DNA of 7,958 nt from JBARCX01 sp049794535 (GCA_049794535.1 JBARCX010000335.1:1-7958), one strand, 5' to 3'. Shown: positions 1 to 7,912, counted from the first letter of the stretch. Program-made: numbers and translations. Notes: a model not told the origin generated them from the sequence alone.

Positions 1-25
1 CGCGTTTTTTGTTTGCCAAGCCGGC

Positions 26-391
26 TCAGGCCGGTAGCAGGCTCTTCAGTGTGGCGACCAACTCCTCTTCCTTGATGGGTTTGGTCACATAAGCCTTGGC
101 ACCCTGACGCATGCCCCAGACTTTGTCTGTTTCCTGATCCTTGGTGGTCACCAGCACCACGGGGATATGTGCCGTGCCTGGATCCTTGCTGATCGTGCGG
201 GTGGCCTGGAAGCCGTTGAGGTTCGGCATCACCACGTCCATCAGGATCAGGTCGGGCTTCTCGCGCTTGGCCACCTCGACGCCGGCGGCGCCATCCTCGG
301 CGGTAAGGGTCTCATGGCCGAGCTTCTCGACGATGCGTTTCAGACCCAAAAGCTGCGACGGGGAATCGTCGACGATCAGGATGCGTGCCAT
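26..391 (-). CDS. pilH: PilH-like twitching-motility response regulator (single receiver domain)
   Basis: This 121-residue protein is a stand-alone CheY-like receiver domain with no output domain. The full acidic pocket is present: D8 and D9, phosphoacceptor D52 (in LILMDVVMP), T82, Y101 and K104 (in VTKP), at spacings that match CheY. The segments MARILIVDDSPSQ, NGFQATR, VTTKDQETDKVWG and RQGAKAYVTKP match the PilH type known from Pseudomonas and Xanthomonas. In that family PilH is phosphorylated by the ChpA histidine kinase and works with PilG to control type IV pilus extension and retraction in the cytoplasm. The ATG is preceded by AAGGGGA about 10 bases upstream, and the receiver fold begins at residue 2, so the start is secure. 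No pilG, pilI, pilJ or chpA is visible, but only 25 bases remain downstream. The gene has its own likely promoter. A general CheY-like regulator is the alternative, but the close PilH signature makes that less likely. Confidence 0.9.
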   Translation of the reverse strand: MARILIVDDSPSQLLGLKRIVEKLGHETLTAEDGAAGVEVAKREKPDLILMDVVMPNLNGFQATRTISKDPGTAHIPVVLVTTKDQETDKVWGMRQGAKAYVTKPIKEEELVATLKSLLPA

Positions 392-408
392 AAGGTGGAG
401 GTCCCCTT
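392..408 (-). promoter_or_regulatory. Small hairpin covering the pilH Shine-Dalgarno sequence
   Basis: Read on the minus strand, AAGGGGACCTCCACCTT lies directly before the pilH ATG. It can fold as AAGG/CCTT plus GG/CC with one bulged A and an ACCT loop. The 5' arm contains the only good Shine-Dalgarno match (AAGGGGA), so the fold would mask it. The complementarity is seen in the sequence. Any effect on translation is inference. Confidence 0.35.
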
Positions 409-421
409 GTTGTTTCAGTTG

Positions 422-450
422 ATTCTATGCTGCTGCCGCGATGCTTCCAA
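422..450 (-). promoter_or_regulatory. Sigma70-type promoter for pilH
   Basis: On the minus strand a -35 hexamer TTGGAA (445-450) is separated by exactly 17 bases from a -10 hexamer TAGAAT (422-427). Each is close to consensus (TTGACA with two mismatches, TATAAT with one). Transcription would start near position 415 and give a leader of about 24 bases with the Shine-Dalgarno hairpin in it. The -35 lies in the centre of a 14-base palindrome (441-454, ATGCTTCCAAGCAT), a possible operator. The promoter lies in the 70-base gap after the upstream gene's stop, which supports independent transcription of pilH. Confidence 0.6.
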
Positions 451-454
451 GCAT
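441..454. repeat. 14-base palindrome overlapping the pilH -35 element
   Basis: ATGCTT-CC-AAGCAT is a perfect 6-bp inverted repeat with a two-base centre, located 7 bases past the stop codon of the LOG/reductase frame. No T-run follows it on the minus strand, so it is unlikely to be an intrinsic terminator. Its overlap with the predicted -35 of pilH allows an operator role, but a palindrome this short can occur by chance. Confidence 0.3.
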
Positions 455-461
455 GAATGAA

Positions 462-1460
462 TCAGTGGTCGTGGCTGACACGCACCACAGTACGGCCAAA
501 CGACTCGCCAGCGAGCATGCGAGCAAACACATCGGGTAGATCATCCAACGTGATTTCGCGGGTGGCAATGCGTTCAATATGCTGAGGTTTCCAGTCGCTG
601 GCTAGATGCTGCCAGATGCGTTCGCGGATATCACGCGTGGTACCCGCTGACGCGACGCCAAGCAGACTGACGCCACGGATGATAAATGGCATCACCGTGC
701 TGTCGAATGCGAACCCGCCAGCATTACCGCAGATGGCCACGTTGCCGTAGGGCGCAATCAACGGCAGCAGGCCGGTAAGCATCGTGCCCGCGACATTGTC
801 CAAAGCACCACCAAAGCGTGCCGAATCCATCGGTTTGCCACTGAAGGCAAGCTGGTGGCGATCGATGCAGTCGGTGGCGCCGAGGCTACGCAGAAAATCG
901 AAATGATCGGCCTTGCCGCTGATCGCGTGCACGTCGTAGCCTGCGCGCGTGAAGATGTCGATCGCTAACATGCCCACGCCGCCGGTGGCACCGCTTACCG
1001 CGATCGGGCCCAGTGCGGGTGTTTGACGGTTGTCTTGCATCTGCAGCAGCGCTAGCGCGGCCGTGAAGCCCGCCGTGCCGAGGATCATGCTTTCGCGCAG
1101 GCTGAGGCTTTGCGGTAGTGGAATAGTCCAGCGTGCATCCAGCCGTGCGTATTCGCTGTAGCCGCCATCGCGTGTTTCCGACAAGCCGCTGCCCGTGCAC
1201 AGCACGGCGTCGCCTTCCTTAAAGGCTGGATCAGTGGACGCAACCACATGACCGGCTACATCAATACCGCCGTTCAACGGGAATTGGCGAAGGATCTTGC
1301 CCTTGCCTGTTCCGGCCAGCGCGTCCTTGAAATTTACCGATGAGTACGCGGTTTTGATCAGCACTTCGCCGGGCGTGAGCGCATCGGCCGTCATGGTTTC
1401 GATACCGGCGCGATAACCGGCATTGTCCTGATGGATGCGGAAGCTACGGAAAGAGGTCAT
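462..1460 (-). other. acuI: AcuI/YhdH-like reductase segment with its own plausible internal start
   Basis: The segment beginning at the internal ATG at 1460 reads MTSFRSFRIHQDNAGYR, which resembles the usual N-terminus of YhdH/AcuI proteins, and it runs 332 residues to the stop. Upstream of this ATG lies a weak AGAGAA purine stretch about 4 bases away. In the +1 frame the last bases form CC-ATGA, so a shifted LOG frame would end in TGA overlapping this ATG by four bases. In the remaining frame a TAG falls 11 bases before it. Both are typical layouts of adjacent, translationally coupled genes. The reductase may therefore be made as its own protein as well as, or instead of, a fusion. The symbol is by family resemblance only. 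Confidence 0.5.
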
Positions 1461-2063
1461 GGGTTCTCTACACGCTCTGATACTGGAAGGGCCGATCACG
1501 CGTGCCGCGTTACCACCATCGTAATGCGCCATCCAGTCGAACAAGGCCGTCATGGAATCGCCAAACCACACGCTGTCGCGCTGGCCTTGCTGTACAAAGC
1601 CTTCAGCGACCATGTGATCCATCATCGTGCGTAAATGACTGTAGTAGCCGCGAACGTCGACGAAGGCGCAGGGATAGCGGTGCAGCCCGAGCTGGGCCCA
1701 GGTCAGCATCTCGAACATTTCGTCCATCGTGCCAAAGCCGCCGGGTAGGGCGACAAACGCGTCGGACAGTTCGTACATGCGCGTCTTGCGCTGGTGCATG
1801 GTTTCCACTACGACCAAGTCGGTAAGGCCTGGGTGCGCGACTTCACGCTCTACCAGCTGGCGCGGAATCACGCCAATCACTTTGCCGCCACCCGCAAGTA
1901 CGGCATCGGCCACGGTACCCATCAAGCCTACCTTGCCACCGCCGTAGACGAGTGCGATATCGCGACGAGCCATCTCAGCGCCAAAGGCGCGAGCCTGCTC
2001 GGCGTACTCGGGGTGTTTGCCACTGCTGGAACCGCAGTAGACGCAAAGGGCTTTAGGCATCAT
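462..2063 (-). CDS. LOG-family nucleotide-binding protein fused in frame to a YhdH/AcuI-type quinone oxidoreductase
   Basis: This single 533-codon frame contains two complete proteins. Residues 1 to about 182 are a LOG-family (TIGR00730) Rossmann protein: CVYCGSSSG (7-15), YGGGKVGLMG (40-49), R95 in the HQRKTRM motif and PGGFGTMDE (107-115), the phosphoribohydrolase signature with its Arg and Glu. Characterised members hydrolyse cytokinin- or purine-nucleoside monophosphates; the substrate here is unknown. Residues 202-533 are a full-length (332 residues, E. coli YhdH 324) zinc-independent medium-chain reductase with NADPH motif SGATGGVG (357-364). That family reduces acryloyl-CoA to propionyl-CoA. 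The junction (about 183-201) is a short linker with two AGA codons, unlike the GC-rich codons around it. Family members are normally separate, so this could be a true fusion, or two adjacent genes whose stop was lost by an indel or a base-call error. Tandem ATGs lie at 2063 and 2060; no clear Shine-Dalgarno precedes them. It follows the sucAB-lpd terminator. Confidence 0.85.
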   Translation of the reverse strand: MMPKALCVYCGSSSGKHPEYAEQARAFGAEMARRDIALVYGGGKVGLMGTVADAVLAGGGKVIGVIPRQLVEREVAHPGLTDLVVVETMHQRKTRMYELSDAFVALPGGFGTMDEMFEMLTWAQLGLHRYPCAFVDVRGYYSHLRTMMDHMVAEGFVQQGQRDSVWFGDSMTALFDWMAHYDGGNAARVIGPSSIRACREPMTSFRSFRIHQDNAGYRAGIETMTADALTPGEVLIKTAYSSVNFKDALAGTGKGKILRQFPLNGGIDVAGHVVASTDPAFKEGDAVLCTGSGLSETRDGGYSEYARLDARWTIPLPQSLSLRESMILGTAGFTAALALLQMQDNRQTPALGPIAVSGATGGVGMLAIDIFTRAGYDVHAISGKADHFDFLRSLGATDCIDRHQLAFSGKPMDSARFGGALDNVAGTMLTGLLPLIAPYGNVAICGNAGGFAFDSTVMPFIIRGVSLLGVASAGTTRDIRERIWQHLASDWKPQHIERIATREITLDDLPDVFARMLAGESFGRTVVRVSHDH

Positions 2064-2089
2064 AGGGGCGAGAAAGTAGTGAAGAGGTG

Positions 2090-2170
2090 TGAGAAATACG
2101 TTGAGAAGCGAGTGTGAAGTATAGGAGGTGAGCTGTTACTCGTTCCTCACTTCTGCTTACTCATTTCTCA
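2090..2170. repeat. Degenerate purine/pyrimidine-rich inverted repeat in the LOG-lpd gap
   Basis: The plus strand is rich in GAG/GAAG units on the left and CTC/CTTC units on the right, around a centre near 2135. The outer arms match perfectly (TGAGAAAT at 2090-2097 and ATTTCTCA at 2163-2170). The inner arms AGAAGCGAG (2104-2112) and CTCACTTCT (2146-2154) match with one mismatch, and GAG (2130-2132) pairs with CTC (2139-2141). It has no coding potential. Similar GTGAG/GAAGTGAG-rich intergenic stretches are something I associate with Xanthomonadales genomes, but I cannot search for copies here. Confidence 0.45.
2118..2123 (-). promoter_or_regulatory. Possible -10 element upstream of the LOG/reductase frame
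   Basis: TATACT on the minus strand differs from TATAAT at one base and lies 55 bases before the ATG at 2063. At 16-18 bases spacing there is no good -35 hexamer (the bases there read around AGGAACGA). A promoter is expected in this gap because a strong terminator separates the frame from lpd, but this site itself is weak. Confidence 0.25.
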
Positions 2171-2175
2171 AAACA

Positions 2176-2207
2176 AAGGCCCGCTCGTGTCGCCACGAGC
2201 GGGCCTT
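2176..2207 (-). terminator. Rho-independent terminator of the sucA-sucB-lpd operon
   Basis: A perfect 14-bp stem (AAGGCCCGCTCGTG and its complement) closes a GCGA tetraloop, a GNRA type, when read on the minus strand. TTTGTTTTG follows immediately, the T-rich tail expected of an intrinsic terminator. It begins 19 bases after the lpd stop codon. On the plus strand the downstream tail is TTGCATGG, so it should work mainly for the minus-strand operon. It isolates the operon from the LOG/reductase frame. Confidence 0.92.
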
Positions 2208-2226
2208 GCATGGTTTGACGCGAGGA

Positions 2227-3651
2227 TCAGTTGCCTTTGTGAATCGCGCGCTTGTCGACCGACAGTGCGGCCTCGTGCACGGCCTCGGACAGCGTCGGAT
2301 GTGCGTGGACGATGCGGGCGAGGTCTTCGGCGGAGCCCTTGAACTCCATCGTCACCACGGCTTCGGCAATCAACTCGGACACGCCCGGGCCAACCATATG
2401 CACGCCGAGCAGGCGATCCGTTTCAGCATGCGCGAGCATCTTCACCTGGCCGATGGCTTCGTTCATGGCCACGGCGCGACCGATAGCCGCGAACGGGAAG
2501 GTGCCGACCTTGTACGGAATACCGGCGTCCTTCAGTTCCTTCTCGGTCTTGCCAGCCCAAGCGATTTCCGGCTCGGTGTAAATCACCCACGGAATGGTGT
2601 CGTAGTTGATGTGACCCGCCTTGCCGGCGATCCACTCAGCCACGGCCACGCCTTCCTCGGAACCCTTGTGCGCGAGCATCGGGCCGCGCACGGCGTCACC
2701 AATGGCCCATACGCCATCGACGCCGGTGTGGTTGTGCTCGTCGACCACGATGCGGCCGCGCTCATCCAGCTTCACGCCGGTGTCATCAGCCAGCAGGCCG
2801 GCGGTGTAGGCGCGACGGCCTACGGCGACCAGCAGCTTGTCGACGGTGAGCTCGTGCGAGCCGTCCTTGTCTTCATAGGTCAGCGCGACTTCATTCTTTT
2901 TGACCTCGGCCTTGGTCAGCTTGGCGTTGAGCTTGATGGTCAAGCCCTGCTTGGCGAATTCCTTGGCGGCAATCTTGGCCACGTCGGCATCGGCTACCGA
3001 GAGGAAGTCCGGCAGTGCTTCGAGGATGGTCACGTCCGAACCCAGACGCTTCCAAACGCTGCCCAGCTCCAGACCGATCACGCCGGCACCGATGACGCCC
3101 AGGCGCTTCGGTACTTCGGTGAAATCAAGCCCACCAGCATTGTCGACGATCATTTTGCCGTCGAACTTGGCGAACGGCAGTTCGATCGGTACCGAGCCTG
3201 AAGCGAGGATCACATTGGTGGCGCTGATGGTCTGCTTGCTGCCGTCGGCGGCGCTGATCTCGACATTGTTGCCCTTGAGCAACTTGCCGGTGCCGTAAAA
3301 CGCCGTGACCTTGTTCGCCTTGAACAACTGACCGATGCCGCCGGTGAACTGCTTGACGATCTTGTCTTTGCGGCCGATGAAGGTGGCCACGTCGATCTTC
3401 GGGTTGTCGGCACTGATGCCGTGCACCGCGAAGTTATGCGTCAGATTGTGGAACTGCTTGGAAGAATCCAGCAGCGCCTTGGACGGGATGCAACCCACGT
3501 TGAGGCAGGTGCCGCCAAGTGCCTGTTTGCCATCCTTGCCAGTGAAAGCGTCCACACAGGCGGTCTTGAGGCCCAACTGTGCGGCGCGGATCGCGGCCAC
3601 ATAGCCAGCGGGACCAGCGCCGATGACGATGACGTCGAATTTGTCGCTCAT
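2227..3651 (-). CDS. lpdA: Dihydrolipoamide dehydrogenase (E3 of 2-oxoglutarate dehydrogenase)
   Basis: This 474-residue FAD flavoprotein reoxidises dihydrolipoyl groups on E2 and passes electrons to NAD+. The N-terminal FAD motif is GAGPAGYVAAIRAA (11-24). The redox disulfide is C49-C54 in GGTCLNVGCIPSKALL. A second Rossmann motif (GAGVIGLELGS, near 190) binds NAD. The second FAD contact GVWAIGDAVRGPMLAHKG lies near 310, and the C-terminal dimer interface carries the catalytic pair H451 and E456 in HAHPTLSEA. Length is normal (E. coli 474). There is no N-terminal lipoyl domain, unlike the pyruvate-dehydrogenase-linked E3 seen in some relatives. AAGGA lies 7 bases before the ATG, a good ribosome binding site. 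It is the last gene of the operon, 136 bases after sucB and directly before the terminator, so it most likely serves the 2-oxoglutarate complex. It may also be shared with pyruvate dehydrogenase or glycine cleavage. Confidence 0.97.
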   Translation of the reverse strand: MSDKFDVIVIGAGPAGYVAAIRAAQLGLKTACVDAFTGKDGKQALGGTCLNVGCIPSKALLDSSKQFHNLTHNFAVHGISADNPKIDVATFIGRKDKIVKQFTGGIGQLFKANKVTAFYGTGKLLKGNNVEISAADGSKQTISATNVILASGSVPIELPFAKFDGKMIVDNAGGLDFTEVPKRLGVIGAGVIGLELGSVWKRLGSDVTILEALPDFLSVADADVAKIAAKEFAKQGLTIKLNAKLTKAEVKKNEVALTYEDKDGSHELTVDKLLVAVGRRAYTAGLLADDTGVKLDERGRIVVDEHNHTGVDGVWAIGDAVRGPMLAHKGSEEGVAVAEWIAGKAGHINYDTIPWVIYTEPEIAWAGKTEKELKDAGIPYKVGTFPFAAIGRAVAMNEAIGQVKMLAHAETDRLLGVHMVGPGVSELIAEAVVTMEFKGSAEDLARIVHAHPTLSEAVHEAALSVDKRAIHKGN

Positions 3652-3713
3652 GACTTATTCCTTGCTGCGTGGCGCGCTGGTGGGGCGCGGCAGGGTGGAG
3701 CGGGGGAGAGTTA

Positions 3714-3746
3714 CGGCGAGTGTGGGTTTAACCGCACAACTCGCCG
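3714..3746. repeat. Long stem-loop in the sucB-lpd spacer
   Basis: CGGCGAGT (3714-3721) pairs with ACTCGCCG (3739-3746). After a bulge GTG pairs with CAC, and after another bulge GGT pairs with ACC, giving about 14 pairs with two single-base bulges around a TTA loop. No T-run follows on the minus strand, so it is not an intrinsic terminator. An mRNA-stabilising or processing role between the E2 and E3 cistrons is inference. Confidence 0.55.
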
Positions 3747-3768
3747 CTAGAGCTTCGTTACTTATTTT

Positions 3769-3787
3769 CTAATCGCCGGGGCGGCGA

Positions 3788-3791
<4 letters not shown>
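3769..3791. repeat. Stem-loop containing the sucB stop codon
   Basis: CTAATCGCCG (3769-3778) pairs perfectly with CGGCGATTAG (3782-3791) over 10 bp, with a three-base loop. The sucB stop TAA (3788-3790) lies inside the stem. On the minus strand it is followed by AAAATAAG, not a T-run, so it does not look like a terminator. It may protect the 3' end of the sucAB message after processing. Confidence 0.6.
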
Positions 3792-4999
<1,208 letters not shown>

Positions 5000-5017
5000 A
5001 AATTATCCTGGGGTTAG

Positions 5018-5035
5018 GCGCTCATCCATGAGCGC
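5018..5035. repeat. Palindromic stem-loop just upstream of sucB
   Basis: GCGCTCAT-CC-ATGAGCGC is a perfect 8-bp inverted repeat, realistically a 7-bp stem with a four-base loop. It ends 18 bases before the sucB ATG and just upstream of its AGGA ribosome binding site. It could be a 5' stabiliser of a processed sucB-lpd message or a translation modulator. Either role is inference. Confidence 0.5.
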
Positions 5036-5046
5036 AGAGATCAAAA

Positions 5047-5063
5047 GCGGCCATCCTGGCCGC
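5047..5063 (-). terminator. Weak terminator-like hairpin between sucA and sucB (possible attenuator)
   Basis: On the minus strand GCGGCCA-GGA-TGGCCGC makes a 7-bp GC-rich stem with a three-base loop and is followed at once by TTTTGA. It begins 11 bases after the sucA TAA. The stem and T-tract are short, so termination would be partial at best. Downstream sucB and lpd have no evident promoter of their own, so most transcripts must read through. Partial termination setting the E1:E2:E3 ratio is the attractive inference; mRNA stabilisation is the alternative. Confidence 0.4.
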
Positions 5064-5074
5064 ACTTCTCAATT

Positions 5075-7912
5075 TTACTCTGCGGAGTGGTCCGTGCCGA
5101 TCGGCGCGACGAGCGCTTGCTCGACGAGCGCCGCCTGTTCGGCGACATGGGTATTCAAATGACCGGCAGCCGGTGCTGGCGAACGAGCGCGCCCCGCGTA
5201 GGAGAGGCTTTGCTTGTTGCCGATGCAGGCTTGCAGGTGATGACGGATCTGGAACCATGCGCCCTGGTTCATCGGCTCTTCCTGGCACCAGATCACTTCC
5301 TTGGCGGAAGGATATTTGTCCAGTTCGGCCATGACCTGCGGACGCGGGAAGGGATACAGCTGTTCCACACGCACGATGGCTACGTCGGTGAGTCCGCGTT
5401 TCTCGGAATCTTCCAGCAAGTCGTAATAGACCTTGCCCGAGCACAGCACGACGCGTTTGACCTTCTTCGCCGGCAGATCGCGATGCTCACCAATCACCAA
5501 CTGGAAGCTACCGGTCGCCAATTCATCCAGCGTGGACACGGCCAGCTTGTGGCGCAGTAGCGATTTCGGCGTCATCACGATCAGCGGCTTGCGCACCGGG
5601 CGCAGCATCTGACGGCGAATCATGTGGAAATCCTGCGCCGGCGTGGTCGGCACGCACACCTGCATGTTGTCGAGTGCGCACATCTGCAGGAAGCGTTCAA
5701 GGCGAGCGGAGGAGTGCTCCGGGCCCTGACCTTCGTAGCCGTGCGGCAGGAACAACGCCAGGCCGCACAAGCGGTTCCACTTGGCTTCGCCGGAGCTGAT
5801 GAATTGATCGATTACCACCTGCGCGCCATTGGCGAAGTCGCCGAACTGGCCTTCCCAAATGTTGAGCGTGTCTGGATCGGTGGTGGCATGGCCGTACTCG
5901 AAGGCCATCACCGCTTCTTCGCTGAGCAGCGAGTCGATGACTTCCACATCCGCGCCGTCGCGAATGGTGGCCAGTGGCATATAGGTGTGGCCGTCCTTCT
6001 GGTCATGCAGCACGGCATGACGATGGAAGAACGTGCCGCGGCCGGAATCTTGACCGACCATGCGCAGGTTGTGACCTTCGTCGATCAACGTTGCGTAGGC
6101 GAGGTTCTCAGCGAAGCCCCAGTCACCTGCTTGTTCGCCAGCGGCCATCTTGCGACGGTCGTCATAGATTTTTGCCACGCGTGATTGCAACACCAGGTCT
6201 TTCGGCAGGTCGAGTAGCTGGTTAGCCAGTTCGAGCAGTCGCTTCTTCGGTACGGTGGTATCGGATGGATCAGACAACTTGCCACCGATGAAGCGCGTCC
6301 AGTCAACGTGCCCATCCCTGGGTAGCGATGAGATGAGTGCGGTCATCGGCGCACCGGCTTCGAGCCGGCCGCGATAGGCCTCGAACTGCTTCTGCAGATC
6401 ACCGTCGGCGATCACGCCTTCCTTCACCAACTGCTGCGCGTACAGCTCGCGGGCAGGCGGACGGTTACGGATAACCTGATACATGATCGGCTGCGTGGCG
6501 TTCGGCTCGTCGGCCTCGTTGTGGCCGTGGCGGCGGTAGCAGACCAGGTCGATCACTACATCTCTACGGAATACCTTGCGATATTCATAGGCGAGGCGGG
6601 TGACTTCGATTACGGCTTCCGGGTCGTCGCCATTCACATGGAACACCGGTGCAGTGACCATCTTGGCCAGGTCGGTGCAGTACAGCGTCGAGCGTGCGTC
6701 CTGCGGATTGGAGGTGGTGAAGCCCACCTGGTTATTCACCACGATATGCAGACTGCCGCCGGTCTTGAAACCGCGCGCCTGCGACATGTTGAACAACTCC
6801 ATGTTCACGCCCTGGCCGGCCAACGCAGCGTCACCATGGATCAGTATCGCGATCGATTGCTCGTGCGTGCTGTCGTGACGGCGAACCTGGCGCGCATGCA
6901 CCGAGCCGACCACCACCGGGTTGACGATTTCCAAGTGCGACGGGTTGAACGCCAGCGCCACGTGCACACCGCCCTTGGGCGTTTTGACGTCGGCGGAGAA
7001 GCCCATGTGGTACTTCACGTCGCCCGAGTGCGCCAGGTCATCCGGATGCTCGAAGCGGCCTTCGAACTCGTCGAACAACGTCTTCGGTGGCTTGCCGAGA
7101 ATGTTCACCAGCACGTTGAGGCGGCCGCGGTGGGCCATGCCGATCACCAGCTCTTTGATGCCGTTGTCGCCCGCCGCGCTCACTACATCGTCGAGCATCG
7201 GGATCAGGCTGTCGCCACCTTCCAGCGAAAAACGCTTCTGGCCGACGTACTTGGTGTGCAGATAGCGTTCCAGGCCATCGGCGGCGGTGAGGCCGTCCAG
7301 CACGCGCTGCTTGCCAGCCGCATCCAGCCCGGCACTGCCGTTGGCTTGTTCCAGCCGGCTATAGATCCAGTTTCGCTGGGCGTGATCGCTGATGTACATG
7401 AACTCGGCACCGATCGTGCCGGCGTACACCTTCTTCAACCGTGCAAACAGCTCGCGCAATTTCAGGCGTTGGCCGCCGCCGGCATAGGTGCCGCAGTCGA
7501 ATTCGGTGTCGAGATCGGACTCGCTCAGGCCATGGAAGGCCAGTCCAAGGTCCGGCGCAGGCATCCGTTCGGCGAGGCCGAGCGGATCGAGATCGGCAGC
7601 AAGGTGGCCGCGCGAGCGATACGCGGTAAGCAAGCGCAACACGCCAGCTTGTTTGCGCGCGTGCTCATCGCTCATCGGAGCGGCAGCGCTGGTATGGCGC
7701 TGTTTTTGTGCGGCTTCTATACGCGCAATGGCCGGGACGTGGGATACATCTCCCGACTCCCGGCCTTTGAAGGTTTCGAAGTAGCGGCTCCACTCAGTGG
7801 GCACCGCAGAAGGGTCGGCCAACCAAACGTCATAGAGTTGTTCGACGTAATCGGCGTTACCGCCAGCGAGTTGGGAGGACTCGAAGAACTCGCGAATCAG
7901 ATTAGTGCTCAC
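5075..7912 (-). CDS. sucA: 2-oxoglutarate dehydrogenase E1 component (thiamine diphosphate-dependent)
   Basis: This 945-residue enzyme decarboxylates 2-oxoglutarate and succinylates the lipoyl group of SucB, the first step of the complex. The N-terminal segment FFESSQLAGGNADYVEQLYDVWLADP (about 9-34) is the family's E2-binding region. HRGRLNVL begins at H261 and YHMG carries H302, equivalent to E. coli H260 and H298. The thiamine-diphosphate fold holds GD (360-361, in GDAALAGQGV) and NN (393-394, in NNQVGFTTS). The C-terminal half has the transketolase-like pyrimidine domain (GQDSGRGTFFHRHAVLHDQ, LSEEAVMAFEYG, FGDFANGAQVVIDQF) and ends with EVIWCQEEPMNQGAW. Length is close to normal (E. coli 933). 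The start codon is GTG; no in-frame ATG, GTG or TTG precedes it within the 46 bases available, and GGTG/GGTGA just upstream is a modest ribosome binding site. It is the first gene of the operon; its promoter lies outside the window. Confidence 0.98.
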   Translation of the reverse strand: MSTNLIREFFESSQLAGGNADYVEQLYDVWLADPSAVPTEWSRYFETFKGRESGDVSHVPAIARIEAAQKQRHTSAAAPMSDEHARKQAGVLRLLTAYRSRGHLAADLDPLGLAERMPAPDLGLAFHGLSESDLDTEFDCGTYAGGGQRLKLRELFARLKKVYAGTIGAEFMYISDHAQRNWIYSRLEQANGSAGLDAAGKQRVLDGLTAADGLERYLHTKYVGQKRFSLEGGDSLIPMLDDVVSAAGDNGIKELVIGMAHRGRLNVLVNILGKPPKTLFDEFEGRFEHPDDLAHSGDVKYHMGFSADVKTPKGGVHVALAFNPSHLEIVNPVVVGSVHARQVRRHDSTHEQSIAILIHGDAALAGQGVNMELFNMSQARGFKTGGSLHIVVNNQVGFTTSNPQDARSTLYCTDLAKMVTAPVFHVNGDDPEAVIEVTRLAYEYRKVFRRDVVIDLVCYRRHGHNEADEPNATQPIMYQVIRNRPPARELYAQQLVKEGVIADGDLQKQFEAYRGRLEAGAPMTALISSLPRDGHVDWTRFIGGKLSDPSDTTVPKKRLLELANQLLDLPKDLVLQSRVAKIYDDRRKMAAGEQAGDWGFAENLAYATLIDEGHNLRMVGQDSGRGTFFHRHAVLHDQKDGHTYMPLATIRDGADVEVIDSLLSEEAVMAFEYGHATTDPDTLNIWEGQFGDFANGAQVVIDQFISSGEAKWNRLCGLALFLPHGYEGQGPEHSSARLERFLQMCALDNMQVCVPTTPAQDFHMIRRQMLRPVRKPLIVMTPKSLLRHKLAVSTLDELATGSFQLVIGEHRDLPAKKVKRVVLCSGKVYYDLLEDSEKRGLTDVAIVRVEQLYPFPRPQVMAELDKYPSAKEVIWCQEEPMNQGAWFQIRHHLQACIGNKQSLSYAGRARSPAPAAGHLNTHVAEQAALVEQALVAPIGTDHSAE

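Noticed and set aside
21..34. CCGGC-TCAG-GCCGG hairpin at the pilH stop codon as a terminator
   Set aside because: The stem is only 5 bp and the coding strand continues with CTTGGCAAACAAAAAA, with no T-run. The T-run lies on the wrong strand and side for pilH.
2123..2132. AGGAGGTGAG on the plus strand as a ribosome binding site for a plus-strand gene
   Set aside because: It is part of the degenerate inverted repeat, and the only downstream plus-strand frame is the antisense shadow of lpd.
2128..3201. Long plus-strand open frame (357 codons) opposite lpd
   Set aside because: It is fully antisense to a confidently identified gene. Its product is rich in His, Gly, Arg and Asp with no recognisable domain, as expected from the reverse frame of a GC-rich gene.
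5624..6184. Plus-strand open frame (186 codons) opposite sucA
   Set aside because: It is antisense to conserved sucA catalytic regions, shows no domain, and arises from the codon bias of sucA.
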